A stretch of 64,000 bases of DNA from Shewanella mangrovi (GCF_000753795.1 NZ_JPEO01000017.1:20706-84705); one strand, 5' to 3'; positions 17,205-27,052 are shown, numbered from the stretch's first letter. Made by a program: numbers and translations. Notes: generated from the sequence alone by a model not told the origin.

Positions 17205-17948
17205 ATGCAAAATATCAAAGATAAGGTTGTAGTCATCACTGGTGCCAGCTCAGGCCTTGGTGAAGCGACGGCAAGATTACTTGCTTCTGAGGGCGCAAAA
17301 GTTGTATTGGGTGCACGCCGCGCAGAAAAACTGGATGTAATTGTCAGTGAGATTGTTAAAGCTGGCGGTGTTGCCACCTCGATAAAAACCGATGTAAAAA
17401 GCCGCAATGATGTTAAACGACTTGTGGATACCGCCGTTGAAAAATACGGTCGAGTTGACGTACTACTTAACAACGCAGGCCTGATGCCATTAGCACCATT
17501 CGACCGTTTGCAGATTGATGAATGGGACGAAACCATCGATATCAATATCAAGGGTGTACTGCATGGTATTGCTGCGGCGCTGCCGCATATGCAGGCACAA
17601 AAGTCTGGGCATATTATCAACGTGTCTTCAGTCTATGGCCACATTGTCGCTAAAGGCGCTGGGGTTTACTGCGGCACGAAATGGGCTGTTCGAGCAATTT
17701 CGGAAGGACTACGCCAAGAGGTTAAGCCGTATAACTTACGCACGACCATCATCTCTCCGGGAGCGGTCAACACAGAGTTGCTTGAGCACATCAGCCAAAA
17801 AGATATTCAAGAGACTGTGAAAAAGATTGTGGGTGAGTTTGGATTATCCCCTGATGCATTCGCTCGTATGGTGGCCTTTGCGATTTCGCAACCAGAAGAA
17901 GTCGACGTATCGGAAATTCTGTTCCGTCCGACAGCGCAGCCAGAGTAA
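17205..17948 (+). CDS. Short-chain dehydrogenase (YdfG/serine-dehydrogenase-like)
   Basis: A 247-residue SDR. Motifs are [13 protein letters not shown] (NADP binding), [19 protein letters not shown] and [10 protein letters not shown] (catalytic Tyr-Lys). It resembles the very common NADP-dependent oxidoreductases near MFS pumps. The ATG at 17205 is chosen (AGAGGT upstream); a TTG at 17136 would add 23 residues unlike the family. A terminator ends the unit. Confidence 0.9.
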   Translation: MQNIKDKVVVITGASSGLGEATARLLASEGAKVVLGARRAEKLDVIVSEIVKAGGVATSIKTDVKSRNDVKRLVDTAVEKYGRVDVLLNNAGLMPLAPFDRLQIDEWDETIDINIKGVLHGIAAALPHMQAQKSGHIINVSSVYGHIVAKGAGVYCGTKWAVRAISEGLRQEVKPYNLRTTIISPGAVNTELLEHISQKDIQETVKKIVGEFGLSPDAFARMVAFAISQPEEVDVSEILFRPTAQPE

Positions 17949-18000
17949 TTTCTATCTAAGCTCATATCGTCATCTTTTGATAAAAATTGACTGAAACTTC

Positions 18001-18033
18001 ATGGGTATCACCGAACCGGCGATACCCATTTTT
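18001..18033. terminator. Terminator between SDR and DMT exporter
   Basis: Nine-base stem ATGGGTATC / GATACCCAT with T run on the plus strand. It lies between convergent genes. Confidence 0.8.
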
Positions 18034-18052
18034 CAATGTATCACCCTAAATG

Positions 18053-18988
18053 TTACTGCTGCGATATGTCTTCGAGGGCATGTGTGCGTTTAAACGACAC
18101 GATGCGTGGAAGCAGTAAACCCAAAATCACCACAACGATACCAATAATCTGTAACTCCGTGACAGCTTGTCCTAGCAGGGAAGATGTTAACATTGCGTAA
18201 ATAGGTACCAAGTTGAAAAATACAGACGCCTTAGCTGAGCCAAGATGATTCACGCCATCTAACCACAGAAGATAACCAGCAACCGTGCCAAATATGGCGA
18301 TATACAGTATCTCGACTAAGTATTTAGCCTGACTGGTCAATAGCTCAGATACAGGATGAATTGAGGGGGTTAGCAAACACACAAGACCCACTAACAAGGT
18401 GCCACTTAACATGCCCACGCAAGTGTACGGTATTACTGGCATCCAACGGCTAATCCCTTGGCTGAAATAGGTGTAAGCACTCCACGCCAACATGCCGCAA
18501 AAAATTAACTGGTCACCATAATTTATCTCCATGGAGAACAAGGTTTCAAAATGACCATTGGTAATAACCAACAACACTCCGACAAAACTCACTAGCAAGC
18601 TACAGCATTGAGTTATAGAGGGGCGCGAACGTAACATGACACAGCCAATGAGCGAGGTTGTTAGAGGGCTCAACGCCATGATTAATGCACCATTGGTCGC
18701 ATTGGTGTAAGACAATCCAGTGAAGACAATCAAATTAAATCCGCCCACACCTAACGCGCTAATAGCTATGACCAGAAGCCATCTTGATGTGGGTAAACGA
18801 GGCAAAGATATTCGCGAGACTAAGAGATATATTGCTAAACAGCTAGAAGCGATCAAAAAGCGCCAGAACACTAAGCTCAGCGCATTCATTTCATGTAATG
18901 CATCTTTACTGATGGGATAGCCGCTTCCCCAAAAAAAGGTGCAAATTATCAGTAGTAGCACGGCCTTTATCATAGGCTTAGTCGTCAT
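18053..18988 (-). CDS. DMT/EamA-family exporter
   Basis: A ~311-residue ten-helix drug/metabolite exporter with two EamA repeats. FFWGSGYPISKDALHEM opens the first, and the second begins near GDQLIFCGMLAWSAYTYFSQ. The ATG at 18988 is chosen because GAGAG precedes it; an ATG at 19000 has no ribosome site. Such proteins export amino acids or nucleosides, but the substrate is unknown. Confidence 0.88.
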   Translation of the reverse strand: MTTKPMIKAVLLLIICTFFWGSGYPISKDALHEMNALSLVFWRFLIASSCLAIYLLVSRISLPRLPTSRWLLVIAISALGVGGFNLIVFTGLSYTNATNGALIMALSPLTTSLIGCVMLRSRPSITQCCSLLVSFVGVLLVITNGHFETLFSMEINYGDQLIFCGMLAWSAYTYFSQGISRWMPVIPYTCVGMLSGTLLVGLVCLLTPSIHPVSELLTSQAKYLVEILYIAIFGTVAGYLLWLDGVNHLGSAKASVFFNLVPIYAMLTSSLLGQAVTELQIIGIVVVILGLLLPRIVSFKRTHALEDISQQ

Positions 18989-19219
18989 TAACACTCTCAT
19001 TTACCAGTAAATAGGATGCCTAATCGGCATTTAAGAAAATTAAGGGAATTGGTTTAACGTGAAATGGATGGATTGGTGAATCAGGGACAGATGATCCATT
19101 GGTTGGAAAAGCAATCCCTGTTATCACTTTGTCTTGGGCAACAAGGCCCCGGTAAACCGTGATTTCATCGTCTACTTGGGGCTAACTAAATATTGGACAC
19201 TAAACCATATGCAAGGCCA

Positions 19220-19936
19220 TTAGCGTCCCTGATTAATTAAATCGGCCAGCTTATTGATTTGCTGACCTGCACCGTCAAAGTTATCCGTTGAAAGCCAAGT
19301 TTGATAGGCCGATTTAAGCTGGGCATATTCATGGTCAAGCATCGAATACCATGCGGTATCGCGGTTGCGGCCTTGAGTCACTTGTAACTGACGGAATATC
19401 CCTTCAAAGGTAAATCCAAAGCGTTCCGCAGCCGCTCTTGATGGGCCATTTAACGCATCACATTTCCATTCCAAGCGACGATAGCCAAGCTCTTCAAATA
19501 CATACTGTTGAAGCAAAGCCATTACTTCTGTTGACAACGGGGTACGCTGCATTTGGGGTGAATAAACCACATGTCCCACTTCAATGACACCATTGGCAAC
19601 ATCAATGCGCATCAACGAAATGGTACCAATAGCTTTACCTGTCGACGGTTCGACTACTGCGTAATGAAATGGATCATTGAGTTCTGCCATACCAGTTAAA
19701 AATGCGCGATATTCATCAGCTGTTTCAAAGGGGCCGTAAGGCAGATAAGTCCAATGGCGAGCATCAGGACTTTCAGCAAACGCTTGATACAAATTATCGG
19801 CGTGCGTTGCGACATCTAGGCGCTCTAATCGGCAAAGGCGTCCACTCAAGCAACGTTTTGAAGGTTGTTTAGCTGGAGTCCAATCTGCTAAGGCGTATCC
19901 AATCGGTTGTTGAAATTCATTAAGTCGAGTGTGCAT
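19220..19936 (-). CDS. GNAT N-acetyltransferase (RimJ/RimL-like)
   Basis: A 238-residue GNAT acetyltransferase of the RimJ-like group (PF13302). The fold is visible from RLCRLERLDVATHADNLYQA through GTISLMRIDVANGVIEVGHV and EELGYRRLEWKCDALN to ERFGFTFEGIFRQ. The start MHTRLNEFQQPIGY at 19936 is chosen because the upstream extension overlaps the MocR operator. It is divergent from a MocR regulator and probably controlled by it. Confidence 0.88.
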   Translation of the reverse strand: MHTRLNEFQQPIGYALADWTPAKQPSKRCLSGRLCRLERLDVATHADNLYQAFAESPDARHWTYLPYGPFETADEYRAFLTGMAELNDPFHYAVVEPSTGKAIGTISLMRIDVANGVIEVGHVVYSPQMQRTPLSTEVMALLQQYVFEELGYRRLEWKCDALNGPSRAAAERFGFTFEGIFRQLQVTQGRNRDTAWYSMLDHEYAQLKSAYQTWLSTDNFDGAGQQINKLADLINQGR

Positions 19937-19980
19937 GTTATTTACGATTTCTGTTATCAATGACACCAACGTAAAATAAC

Positions 19981-20027
19981 TGTGGTATGGTGAAAAGTAC
20001 CACATAAATGATCTTTTTTAGTACCAC
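19981..20027. promoter_or_regulatory. MocR operator candidate
   Basis: TGTGGTA (19981-19987) pairs with TACCACA (19998-20004), and a third TACCAC follows at 20022-20027. Repeated half-sites in the gap between a MocR gene and its divergent neighbour are typical of MocR autoregulation. Confidence 0.6.
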
Positions 20028-20031
20028 CAAA

Positions 20032-21531
20032 ATGATTGATATTGTTGGCTTACTTGATCCGCAAGCGAAAACGTCCACAGGGAAAAAGCTTTCGTTACAT
20101 CGACAGTTGGTTGAACGGCTTAGCAATGCCATTTTATCTGGACGATTACCCTCGAACACGGTACTAACACCTTCTCGAACGTTTGCTGTGCAGCTAGGTG
20201 TTTCGCGCAATACCGTCGTACTTGCATATGAACAATTAGCGGCGGAAGGTTATATCATCGCTGATCAACACGGGACTCGTGTTGCAGAACTCCGCCTTCA
20301 TAAATCTTCATTGAACCAATCTGCCATGCTTGCTGAAACCAAGTTAGCTGAGCGGTGGAACGATGATAAGGCCATTATTCAAACGCAACCAAGGGGGACA
20401 ACTGGCTTATTAGCACCTGGGGTTCCCTCATTAAAAGATTTTCCCTTAGCTAAGTGGAAAAGGACGTTGGAACGAGCGGTAAAGCTGCTCCATCCGTTTG
20501 CATTAGTTACGAAAGATCCGCTGGGCGAGTTTTCGCTAAGGCAAGCGATTGCCACGCATTTGCATATTGCACGTGGGGTTCAATGCGAGGCAGAGCAAAT
20601 TGTCATTACTGAAGGTGCTCAGCACGCGCTAACACTTTGTGCACGCTTACTCGCGAATCCAAATGATACAGTATGGGTGGAAGACCCCTGTTATTCAGGA
20701 GCAAAATCAGCCTTTAGTGACGAGCAATTATCTATAATTCCTATCCCTGTTGATAATGAAGGATTGGCTGCTACAACTGAGCATTGGTTCAACCAACGGC
20801 CTAAGCTTATTTTTACCTCTCCAGCCCACCAATACCCAACCGGAGCAGTGCTCTCTGTTGCGCGGCGACTTGCGCTTATCGAAGCAGCAAAAAATGTAGG
20901 GACATGGATCATTGAAGATGATTACGATGGTGATTTCAGGCATACCGGTACACCCATTTCCAGTATGCAGGGATTAGCTGAACATTCACCTGTGATTTAT
21001 ATCGGTTCGTTTAGTAAGACGATGTTCCCTACTATAAGAATAGGCTTTATGGTTGTTCCCAAAACACTCGTGAGCCAAGTAACACGGGTCGTGCCACAGA
21101 TTTTGCAAGTAAGTAATCAACTGCAACAAATCGCACTAGCGGAATTTATGACAAGTGGTGAATTTGGCCGACATCTTGGACGAATGCGGCGTATCTATCG
21201 AGAGCGGCAAAAGATACTAAAAACGGAACTAACGCGATATTTCCCTGACGATTGGGTTCTTGGTGGCACTGCTGGTATGCATTTAACACTGCGCTTGCCA
21301 AGCGGTGTAGATGATAGAAGTGTTGCTCAACAAGCACTAAGCCAAGGAATTAGCATAGATCCATTATCTTCATTCTATGAACAACCGACTGCGAACAATT
21401 GCGGTCTAGTCATTGGCTATGGCAATACGCCCAGAGCAAGAATCCCCTCTGCCGTGGGGATTCTTGTGGAAATAATAAAAAGAGAAAACGACAGTTGGTT
21501 TGGCTTATCAGCGTGCGCTATCGATAAGTAG
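20032..21531 (+). CDS. MocR/PdxR-type regulator (GntR + aminotransferase-like)
   Basis: A ~500-residue chimeric regulator. An N-terminal GntR winged helix (LHRQLVERLSNAILSGRLP, VSRNTVVLAYEQLAAEGY) is joined to a fold-type I aminotransferase-like domain. The PLP-lysine is in IGSFSKTMFPTIRIG, and the aspartate is in EDDYDGDFR. Such proteins sense PLP adducts and control a neighbouring gene; here that is the divergent GNAT. The ATG at 20032 is preferred over 20008, which lies inside the operator. The 3' end overlaps the convergent SDR by 24 bp. Confidence 0.92.
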   Translation: MIDIVGLLDPQAKTSTGKKLSLHRQLVERLSNAILSGRLPSNTVLTPSRTFAVQLGVSRNTVVLAYEQLAAEGYIIADQHGTRVAELRLHKSSLNQSAMLAETKLAERWNDDKAIIQTQPRGTTGLLAPGVPSLKDFPLAKWKRTLERAVKLLHPFALVTKDPLGEFSLRQAIATHLHIARGVQCEAEQIVITEGAQHALTLCARLLANPNDTVWVEDPCYSGAKSAFSDEQLSIIPIPVDNEGLAATTEHWFNQRPKLIFTSPAHQYPTGAVLSVARRLALIEAAKNVGTWIIEDDYDGDFRHTGTPISSMQGLAEHSPVIYIGSFSKTMFPTIRIGFMVVPKTLVSQVTRVVPQILQVSNQLQQIALAEFMTSGEFGRHLGRMRRIYRERQKILKTELTRYFPDDWVLGGTAGMHLTLRLPSGVDDRSVAQQALSQGISIDPLSSFYEQPTANNCGLVIGYGNTPRARIPSAVGILVEIIKRENDSWFGLSACAIDK

Positions 21532-22251
21532 TCCACCATCAGGCGTCATACTGTAGCCGGTGATGTACTGCGAATCGTCGCTTGCGAGAAACAGTACAAC
21601 GGGAGCAATATCTTGCTCCGGTGACCCGTAACGCCCCAATGGGCATGCTGGCGGCGGAATTTCAACATCATCGCCCCATGTTTTGGCAACCGGTAGCATG
21701 TTATTTACGGTGATATTATGTTCAGCCCACTCTCTGGCGGCAGTTCTTGTGAGCGCTCTAACAGCCTCTTTCGCCATGTTGTAAGGTGCGTAGCCAACAA
21801 GACCACTCACGCCAGCCATCGAGCCGAAGTTAATTACACGTCCCGAAGTACTTTGTTTAAGATAAGGAAATGCGGCTTGCATCCAACGTAAGTAAGCAAT
21901 GGGCCCGATTTCAAAATTACGTTGCAGTTGTTCGACAGAAAGATCGATGACTGAAGAAAATGGTGCGGTAGGATCAAAAGCATTATTTACCAGAATATCA
22001 ATGCCACCAAATGTCTCAACAACTTTTTTTATTGCTGCATCAGTTTGTTTTACATCACAGATATCACATGCGATAGCAATAGCTTTGCCGCCGTCAGCGT
22101 TGATTTCAGCAACTACCTCATCGACACTCTGTTGAGTTCTTGAAACTACGGCGACTACTGCACCTTCAGCAGCAAAGAGTTTCGCAGTAGCTCGGCCAAT
22201 GCCACGACTACCGCCAGTAACAATAGCGATTTTACCTTCAAGTCTATTCAT
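21508..22251 (-). CDS. Short-chain dehydrogenase/reductase
   Basis: A 247-residue SDR of the FabG-like group: TGGSRGIGRATAK, NNAFDPTAPF (the usual NNAG is NNAF), INFGSMAGVSG and YNMAKEAVRA. The C-terminal YITGYSMTPDGGLLI is the normal family end. It is divergent from an HxlR regulator that likely represses it. Its 3' end overlaps the MocR gene by 24 bp. Confidence 0.9.
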   Translation of the reverse strand: MNRLEGKIAIVTGGSRGIGRATAKLFAAEGAVVAVVSRTQQSVDEVVAEINADGGKAIAIACDICDVKQTDAAIKKVVETFGGIDILVNNAFDPTAPFSSVIDLSVEQLQRNFEIGPIAYLRWMQAAFPYLKQSTSGRVINFGSMAGVSGLVGYAPYNMAKEAVRALTRTAAREWAEHNITVNNMLPVAKTWGDDVEIPPPACPLGRYGSPEQDIAPVVLFLASDDSQYITGYSMTPDGGLLIDSAR

Positions 22252-22384
22252 GATTCATACCTTTGATGGTCAGAAATGCCAGCTCTGAAAAAAGAGCAGG
22301 CGGTGAAATACTGGCGTCGACGTTGAAGTAATAATGTTGTCTAATATTAAAATTAACAAGTAGGATGAATTTTGATTGGTTAGT

Positions 22385-22765
22385 ATGGTTAATAAGACTA
22401 TTGAGCAAGAAAGTATCAATATGCATGAGGAAATGCGTCGGGCATTTTCCTTATTATCAGGTAAGTGGAAGCTCGAAATCATGTGGTTGCTGAACCAACG
22501 TATCTACCGATTTGGGGAGCTTCGCAAAGCCATTCCTGGCGTTACTCAGCATATGCTGACCACTCAACTTAGAGAGTTAGAGGCAGACGGTTTAGTCTCG
22601 CGAACTATTTACCCAGAAGTTCCTCCTCGAGTGGAATATGCGATCACAGAAAAAGCTCGAGGACTTGGGCCGACCATGGAAGCCCTTACACTTTGGTGGC
22701 AACAATATGGGCATACATTGCCAGAGAGAAAAATAGGAAGAGGGCGTAATTCAATTAAAGTATGA
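22385..22765 (+). CDS. HxlR-type transcriptional regulator
   Basis: A 126-residue HxlR/MarR-like winged-helix repressor: LLSGKWKLEIMWLL, FGELRKAIPGVTQHMLTTQL, LEADGLVSRTIYPEVPPRVEY (wing). This family often senses quinones or aldehydes through a cysteine, but no cysteine is present here. It is divergent from the SDR gene, its probable target. The ATG at 22385 is chosen over a TTG nine bases upstream. It is followed by repeat copy F. Confidence 0.9.
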   Translation: MVNKTIEQESINMHEEMRRAFSLLSGKWKLEIMWLLNQRIYRFGELRKAIPGVTQHMLTTQLRELEADGLVSRTIYPEVPPRVEYAITEKARGLGPTMEALTLWWQQYGHTLPERKIGRGRNSIKV

Positions 22766-22799
22766 CTTGTACATTGCGATGTTGGTTCTAAGTTGGAAC

Positions 22800-22872
22800 T
22801 GCCCCATTCCGTTTTTCGCACCTTCAAGACGGAACTAAGCATGGGGCGAAACTAGCCCTAATTTTTGTAATG
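22800..22872 (+). repeat. Cassette-border-like repeat, copy F
   Basis: Box 1 TGCCCCATTCCG starts at 22800 and box 2 TAGCCCTAATTTTTGTAATG at 22853, a 53-nt offset. The centre folds back strongly: GCCCCAT (22801) pairs with ATGGGGC (22841), and TTCCG (22807) with CGGAA (22830). Confidence 0.75.
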
Positions 22873-22892
22873 GCGGTTTAGTTGACAAGTGT

Positions 22893-23345
22893 TCATCTTT
22901 CCCACGTTTTAGCGTCAGTTCTTAAGATATCAATCAACTCTTTCCAGCTAGGCGGTATTTGTCTACAGCCCGGATAATAGAGATAAAACGGCTCTTCTAC
23001 TGGTGTCCAATCGGGCAATACAACTTGTAGAGTGCTACTCTCCAAAAAAGGTCCAATGCGTTCTTCCAAAAGTACCTAATACCTCTGCCAGCAAGCGCCA
23101 TATCATACCTATAGCCGTTTCATTTACGCATAACTGACCTGGTACATCGATGGCGCATCTTATTGCCATTTTTCAAAGTTCCACTGGTATATAACACCAA
23201 AGCCGGTACGTAGCTGGATGCAGTTATGCTGCTTCAGATCCTTGACTCATCGATTTCTGGAGCGTGGCTGAGGTATTTGGGTGCGGCAACCGCTACCCAT
23301 CTGAGTCTATCACTGACGCGCAGGGTAATGAGAGATTGGCCCGCT
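22893..23345 (-). pseudogene. Decayed LysR-type regulator C-terminal domain
   Basis: Minus-strand reading shows LysR effector-domain pieces, for example GQSLITLRVSDRLRWVAVAA then PKYLSHAPEIDESR, with frameshifts and stops between them. The DNA-binding N-terminus is absent. It is probably a relic of a regulator related to the one at 10274. Confidence 0.7.
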
Positions 23346-23354
23346 TTACGACTA

Positions 23355-23690
23355 TTATTTGGTGTTGTACATCCGTTGGTCTTTTTTATCTGAATCAGAC
23401 CAGAAGTTGATATTAAACTGAGCGTTATCGCTTAGTTCAATACAATGCCAGTATTGTGGCGGACTAGTAGCGAAACTACCTGCAGGAATAACGATCTTAA
23501 TTTCAGGCTCAGTTGCGTTTTCATCAGCAAACCCGTAGTAGGTTACAACACCTTCCATCACGCAGAGTTGGCCAAAAACACCTGCTGCTGTGTTATGGTG
23601 AGAAAGCAGTGCTGTGGGTACATTATCATTAGTAAAAAATGGTGTTGAGCGTTGAATGGTCCAGTTCTTTGGAATTCGTTGGTGACTCAT
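23355..23690 (-). CDS. YeaR/TehB-like small cupin (DUF1971)
   Basis: A 111-residue DUF1971 protein, the family of E. coli YeaR and the TehB N-terminal domain. Family features are RSTPFFTNDNVP, VMEGVVTYYGFADENATEPE, IPAGSFATSPPQYWHCIEL and FNINFWS. In E. coli yeaR is induced by nitrate and nitric oxide, which fits its position beside the NO-response region here. The biochemical role is unknown. Confidence 0.85.
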   Translation of the reverse strand: MSHQRIPKNWTIQRSTPFFTNDNVPTALLSHHNTAAGVFGQLCVMEGVVTYYGFADENATEPEIKIVIPAGSFATSPPQYWHCIELSDNAQFNINFWSDSDKKDQRMYNTK

Positions 23691-23782
23691 AATCTTTCTT
23701 CTCTATAAATATCCGCTTCGCGGTTGAATAAACACTTAATCGCTGTATAACAAGCAGGCATAGCAAAAGTAGGAATCGGCTA

Positions 23783-24340
23783 CTAATTTAACGTGAAGGT
23801 TAAAATATAGTGTTCTGGACATCCCGCCACATCAAAATCCACCACTTCAAATCCAGCTCTTTGAACTTCATCAATCGCTAGTTGTGGTGATACGCGTGCG
23901 TTACTGCCTCTAAAATCGACGATGACAAACTTGGTCTTCCGACTCGTCTGTTCTCGCATCTTATTCAGAAACGCATCGCGGTTCTGGATAAAACGGTAGG
24001 TATTAGCGATAAACACGGTATCGACCCTAGGGGGAATGGATGGGTCGTCCGGTTGCGACAAGATGACCTTTATATTGTTGAACGCTTCACTAGAAAATCT
24101 ATTTCGCATATAGGCCACCATATTGGGCTCACAATCTATTGAATAGATTTTCCCTTCCTTGATTGTATGCGAGAAAATTTCGGAAAAATAACCGGTGCCG
24201 GCGCCTATGTCGGCAATAATTTCATTTTCTTTCAGCGCAAGGCTGCGAATGATATGGCTGGTTTTTTGCCACTCTTCTCGGTTCTCGCTATCAAAAATTG
24301 CTTTTAGCCTTTCGGGCTCTGAGAAGCTGATATTCATCAT
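23783..24340 (-). CDS. Class I SAM-dependent methyltransferase
   Basis: A 185-residue Rossmann methyltransferase: motif I is IIADIGAGTGYFSEIF, with YSIDCEPNMV as the acidic motif II and VDTVFIANTYRFIQN as motif IV. It resembles UbiE-like small-molecule methyltransferases. The substrate is unknown. It lies downstream of norVW on the same strand, 57 bp from norW, and may be co-transcribed. Confidence 0.85.
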   Translation of the reverse strand: MMNISFSEPERLKAIFDSENREEWQKTSHIIRSLALKENEIIADIGAGTGYFSEIFSHTIKEGKIYSIDCEPNMVAYMRNRFSSEAFNNIKVILSQPDDPSIPPRVDTVFIANTYRFIQNRDAFLNKMREQTSRKTKFVIVDFRGSNARVSPQLAIDEVQRAGFEVVDFDVAGCPEHYILTFTLN

Positions 24341-24396
24341 GCTTATCTACTCACTATGTATGGATTGATTTAACCGGACGACAATAATCAATTCGC

Positions 24397-25539
24397 TTAG
24401 TTAGCAGCCTGAAGCTCTCGTAGCAGCGGGAAAGCTTGGCTTATATTGTCTTTAGTAACGACGAAACCGGTCAGGTGCTGGCTATGATTGTAGGCTCTGG
24501 CCAGAATGCCGTGCTCGTTGATATTCACCTGCCAACTCGCTGCGGAGTCACAGTTACCACCAGACTGGATCGGATAGCGAGGAGTTTTCACTTTAGTCAT
24601 CATGGCTGGAAGGCTTAGCTCTCCTGTACTGGAAAGTAACTGACTGGCCAGCACATTTGCACTGAGTACAATAGGTTGCATACATGCCATCACCTTGCCG
24701 TTAATTTCGGCGCAATCCCCAAGGGCGTAGATATTGTCAACCGAAGTTCGCAGTGTCTTATCAACAACAATGCCTCGTTGCACCGTTAACCCGGCTTTTT
24801 TTGCAAGTTCTGTGTTGGGTACCAGTCCTGCGGCAGAGATTATGCAGTCAGTTTTGTAGCGTAAGCCGTTTCTGGTCGTGGCAACTAGACAGCTTTGGTC
24901 ATATTCAACACTGATGACATGGTCCAGACAGTCAATCTGGACCCCATCGTTCCGTAACTGCTGTTCAAGGGCTGTAGCGACAAAGTCAGGTATCATGCTG
25001 GCCATAAGATGGGGGCTCGGATCCAGTATCTGTACTTTCTTACCTGCGGAACAAAGATCCATCGCCAGTTCAGTACCAATAAGACCGCCGCCCATGATTA
25101 AGATTCGTTGTGCCTGTGTAACACGTTGTTCAGAAACACGATATTCTTCTAGGCTATTGAGCGTAATAACTTCTGCAGTCGCATCACCAGTCAATATAGG
25201 AATAAAGGTTTTGGCGCCGGTTGCTAAAACAAGCCTGGAGTAGTGATAACAGATGCCATTAGCGGTAATGGTGTGATTGTCGGTATCAATCTTATCTACT
25301 CTGGTATTGGCAAAGATCTCAATTTTTTGCTGGGTAGCAAATGCTTTTCCCGTCATAGTGATAAGGTCACTAGCTCTTTGCTGGCGGGTAAACACGTGGC
25401 TCAGATCCGGTTTGTTGTACTCGTCCCCGTTATCAGCGGTAAATAACTGGATAGGCATATCGCTATTTTTACGACGAAGTGTTTTTATCAGTTGGTAAGC
25501 GGCAAAGCCGCTCCCAATAATAATCAGAGGAGGATACAT
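24397..25539 (-). CDS. norW: NADH:flavorubredoxin reductase NorW
   Basis: A 380-residue FAD enzyme that passes electrons from NADH to the rubredoxin domain of NorV for nitric-oxide reduction. FAD motif at the start is IIGSGFAAYQLIKTLRRK, the NADH motif is ILIMGGGLIGTELAMDL and the second FAD contact is NIYALGDCAEINGK. Length matches E. coli NorW (377). Its ATG overlaps the norV stop by one base, so the two are coupled. Confidence 0.95.
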   Translation of the reverse strand: MYPPLIIIGSGFAAYQLIKTLRRKNSDMPIQLFTADNGDEYNKPDLSHVFTRQQRASDLITMTGKAFATQQKIEIFANTRVDKIDTDNHTITANGICYHYSRLVLATGAKTFIPILTGDATAEVITLNSLEEYRVSEQRVTQAQRILIMGGGLIGTELAMDLCSAGKKVQILDPSPHLMASMIPDFVATALEQQLRNDGVQIDCLDHVISVEYDQSCLVATTRNGLRYKTDCIISAAGLVPNTELAKKAGLTVQRGIVVDKTLRTSVDNIYALGDCAEINGKVMACMQPIVLSANVLASQLLSSTGELSLPAMMTKVKTPRYPIQSGGNCDSAASWQVNINEHGILARAYNHSQHLTGFVVTKDNISQAFPLLRELQAAN

Positions 25540-26996
25540 CAGGCTGCCTCCTGGTCATTGTTCGCATGTTTCGCAAAGACTTCCTTACCCAGATTGCACT
25601 CTGGACAAAGGAAATAGTCTGGTACGTTGTCCCACTGTGTACCAGGTTCAACGCCCTGATTGGGTTCGCCAATTGCAGGGTCGTAAATCCAATTACACAC
25701 AGTACAAATCATGCACTGGCAATTTGTCGGGTGTACCTTACTGTCAGAAGGTTCTGCCAATTCACTTGGTGCAGGTTTTGTCTCTATCAGTGTTTCGTTA
25801 TTCAGTGCCCACTGCTTCGCAAGCTGACGGCCGTGTTCACGACATTCACGCATAGCTTTTCCATCTGGGCGCCATTTGGTTTTCAGGCTTAAGGCTGTTT
25901 CAAATCCTGCATCGGTCAAGCGGGCATGAATGCGGTCAACGGCACCTCCGTTCCAGCCATAACTGCCGAATGCAGCTGCTTTCTTGTTTTTGAAGCGCAG
26001 GCCTGTGATCTCTTCCAGCATACCGGCAATTTTGGGCATCATTACATTGTTCATGGTGGATGAGCCAACGAATATTCCTTTGGAGCGGAACACATTTGCC
26101 AGAATTTCGTTTTTATCGTGTTTAGATACGTTAAATACTTTTACCGCCACTTGCGGGTCAATATCATGAATTCCCTGAGCAATTGCATCGGCCATCATGC
26201 GGGTGTTGTTAGACATTGAGTCGTAGAAAATGGTGATCCGCTCTTCCTGATAGTTGTCTGCCCATTCAAGGTACTGATGAACAATTTGAGTCGGGTTATC
26301 ACGCCACACGATACCGTGGGAGGTGGCGATCATATCCACAGGTACATTAAGGCTTAGAACTTCTTTGATTTTCGCTGTCACTAGGTTGCTGAATGGCGTC
26401 AGGATATTGGAGTAGTAACGAAGGCACTGATCCATCAATTCGTTTTGATCTACCTCATCGTTAAACAGGTGCTCATCGCAGTAATGCTGGCCGAAAGCAT
26501 CATTACTGAATAGGACCGCATCGTCTGTCATATAGGTCATCATACTGTCAGGCCAGTGCAACATTGGGGCTTCAATGAAGATAAGTTGTTTTCCGTTACC
26601 GATATCAACACTGTCGCCAGTTTTGACGGTTTTGAAATTCCACTCTGGATGGTGGTGATGTCCGACAATAGAGTCGATTGCTGCTTCAGTACAATAGATG
26701 GGAGTTCCCGGTATTTTTTCCATCAGTGCAGATAGAGCACCTGAGTGATCTTCCTCTGCATGGTTTACCACGATAAAGTCGATATCATTCAGATCTATCT
26801 CCATCTCTAGGTTCTGTAGGAACTGGTAGCTAAAACGGTGATCAACCGTATCGATCAGTACGGTTTTCTCTTCACGGATCAGGTAACTGTTGTAGCTGGT
26901 TCCTTTTGTCATTTTATATTCTGTACCATGGAAATTCTGAACTTCCCAGTCACGTTGTCCAACCCAGTGAATATTGTTTTTTACATGAATCGTCAT
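25539..26996 (-). CDS. norV: Anaerobic nitric-oxide reductase flavorubredoxin NorV
   Basis: A 485-residue cytoplasmic enzyme that reduces NO to N2O without oxygen. Three domains appear in order: a metallo-beta-lactamase-like di-iron domain ([15 protein letters not shown], ~residues 79-93), a flavodoxin domain ([18 protein letters not shown]) and a C-terminal rubredoxin ([10 protein letters not shown] ... [10 protein letters not shown]). All ligands expected for the di-iron site and rubredoxin iron are visible. It is transcribed from a sigma54-type promoter at 27038-27052, away from norR. Confidence 0.96.
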   Translation of the reverse strand: MTIHVKNNIHWVGQRDWEVQNFHGTEYKMTKGTSYNSYLIREEKTVLIDTVDHRFSYQFLQNLEMEIDLNDIDFIVVNHAEEDHSGALSALMEKIPGTPIYCTEAAIDSIVGHHHHPEWNFKTVKTGDSVDIGNGKQLIFIEAPMLHWPDSMMTYMTDDAVLFSNDAFGQHYCDEHLFNDEVDQNELMDQCLRYYSNILTPFSNLVTAKIKEVLSLNVPVDMIATSHGIVWRDNPTQIVHQYLEWADNYQEERITIFYDSMSNNTRMMADAIAQGIHDIDPQVAVKVFNVSKHDKNEILANVFRSKGIFVGSSTMNNVMMPKIAGMLEEITGLRFKNKKAAAFGSYGWNGGAVDRIHARLTDAGFETALSLKTKWRPDGKAMRECREHGRQLAKQWALNNETLIETKPAPSELAEPSDSKVHPTNCQCMICTVCNWIYDPAIGEPNQGVEPGTQWDNVPDYFLCPECNLGKEVFAKHANNDQEAA

Positions 26997-27037
26997 CTTT
27001 TTACCCTAAATCAGTTGTGAAGGTTTGTCTTATAAGG

Positions 27038-27052
27038 GCATGAAGCGTGCCA
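27038..27052 (-). promoter_or_regulatory. Sigma54 promoter of norVW
   Basis: Minus-strand TGGCACGCTTCATGC fits the -24/-12 consensus with GG and GC ten bases apart. It ends about 42 bp before the norV start. NorR-type enhancer sites are expected in 27065-27160, where TTATC-N5-GATAA and GATAACTTTATC palindromes are seen. Confidence 0.85.

Noticed and set aside
19067..19162. Short plus-strand open stretch reading EMDGLVNQGQMIHWLEKQ between DMT and GNAT genes
   Set aside because: Looks slightly protein-like but only about 30 codons, without a start signal; could be a remnant but unsupported.
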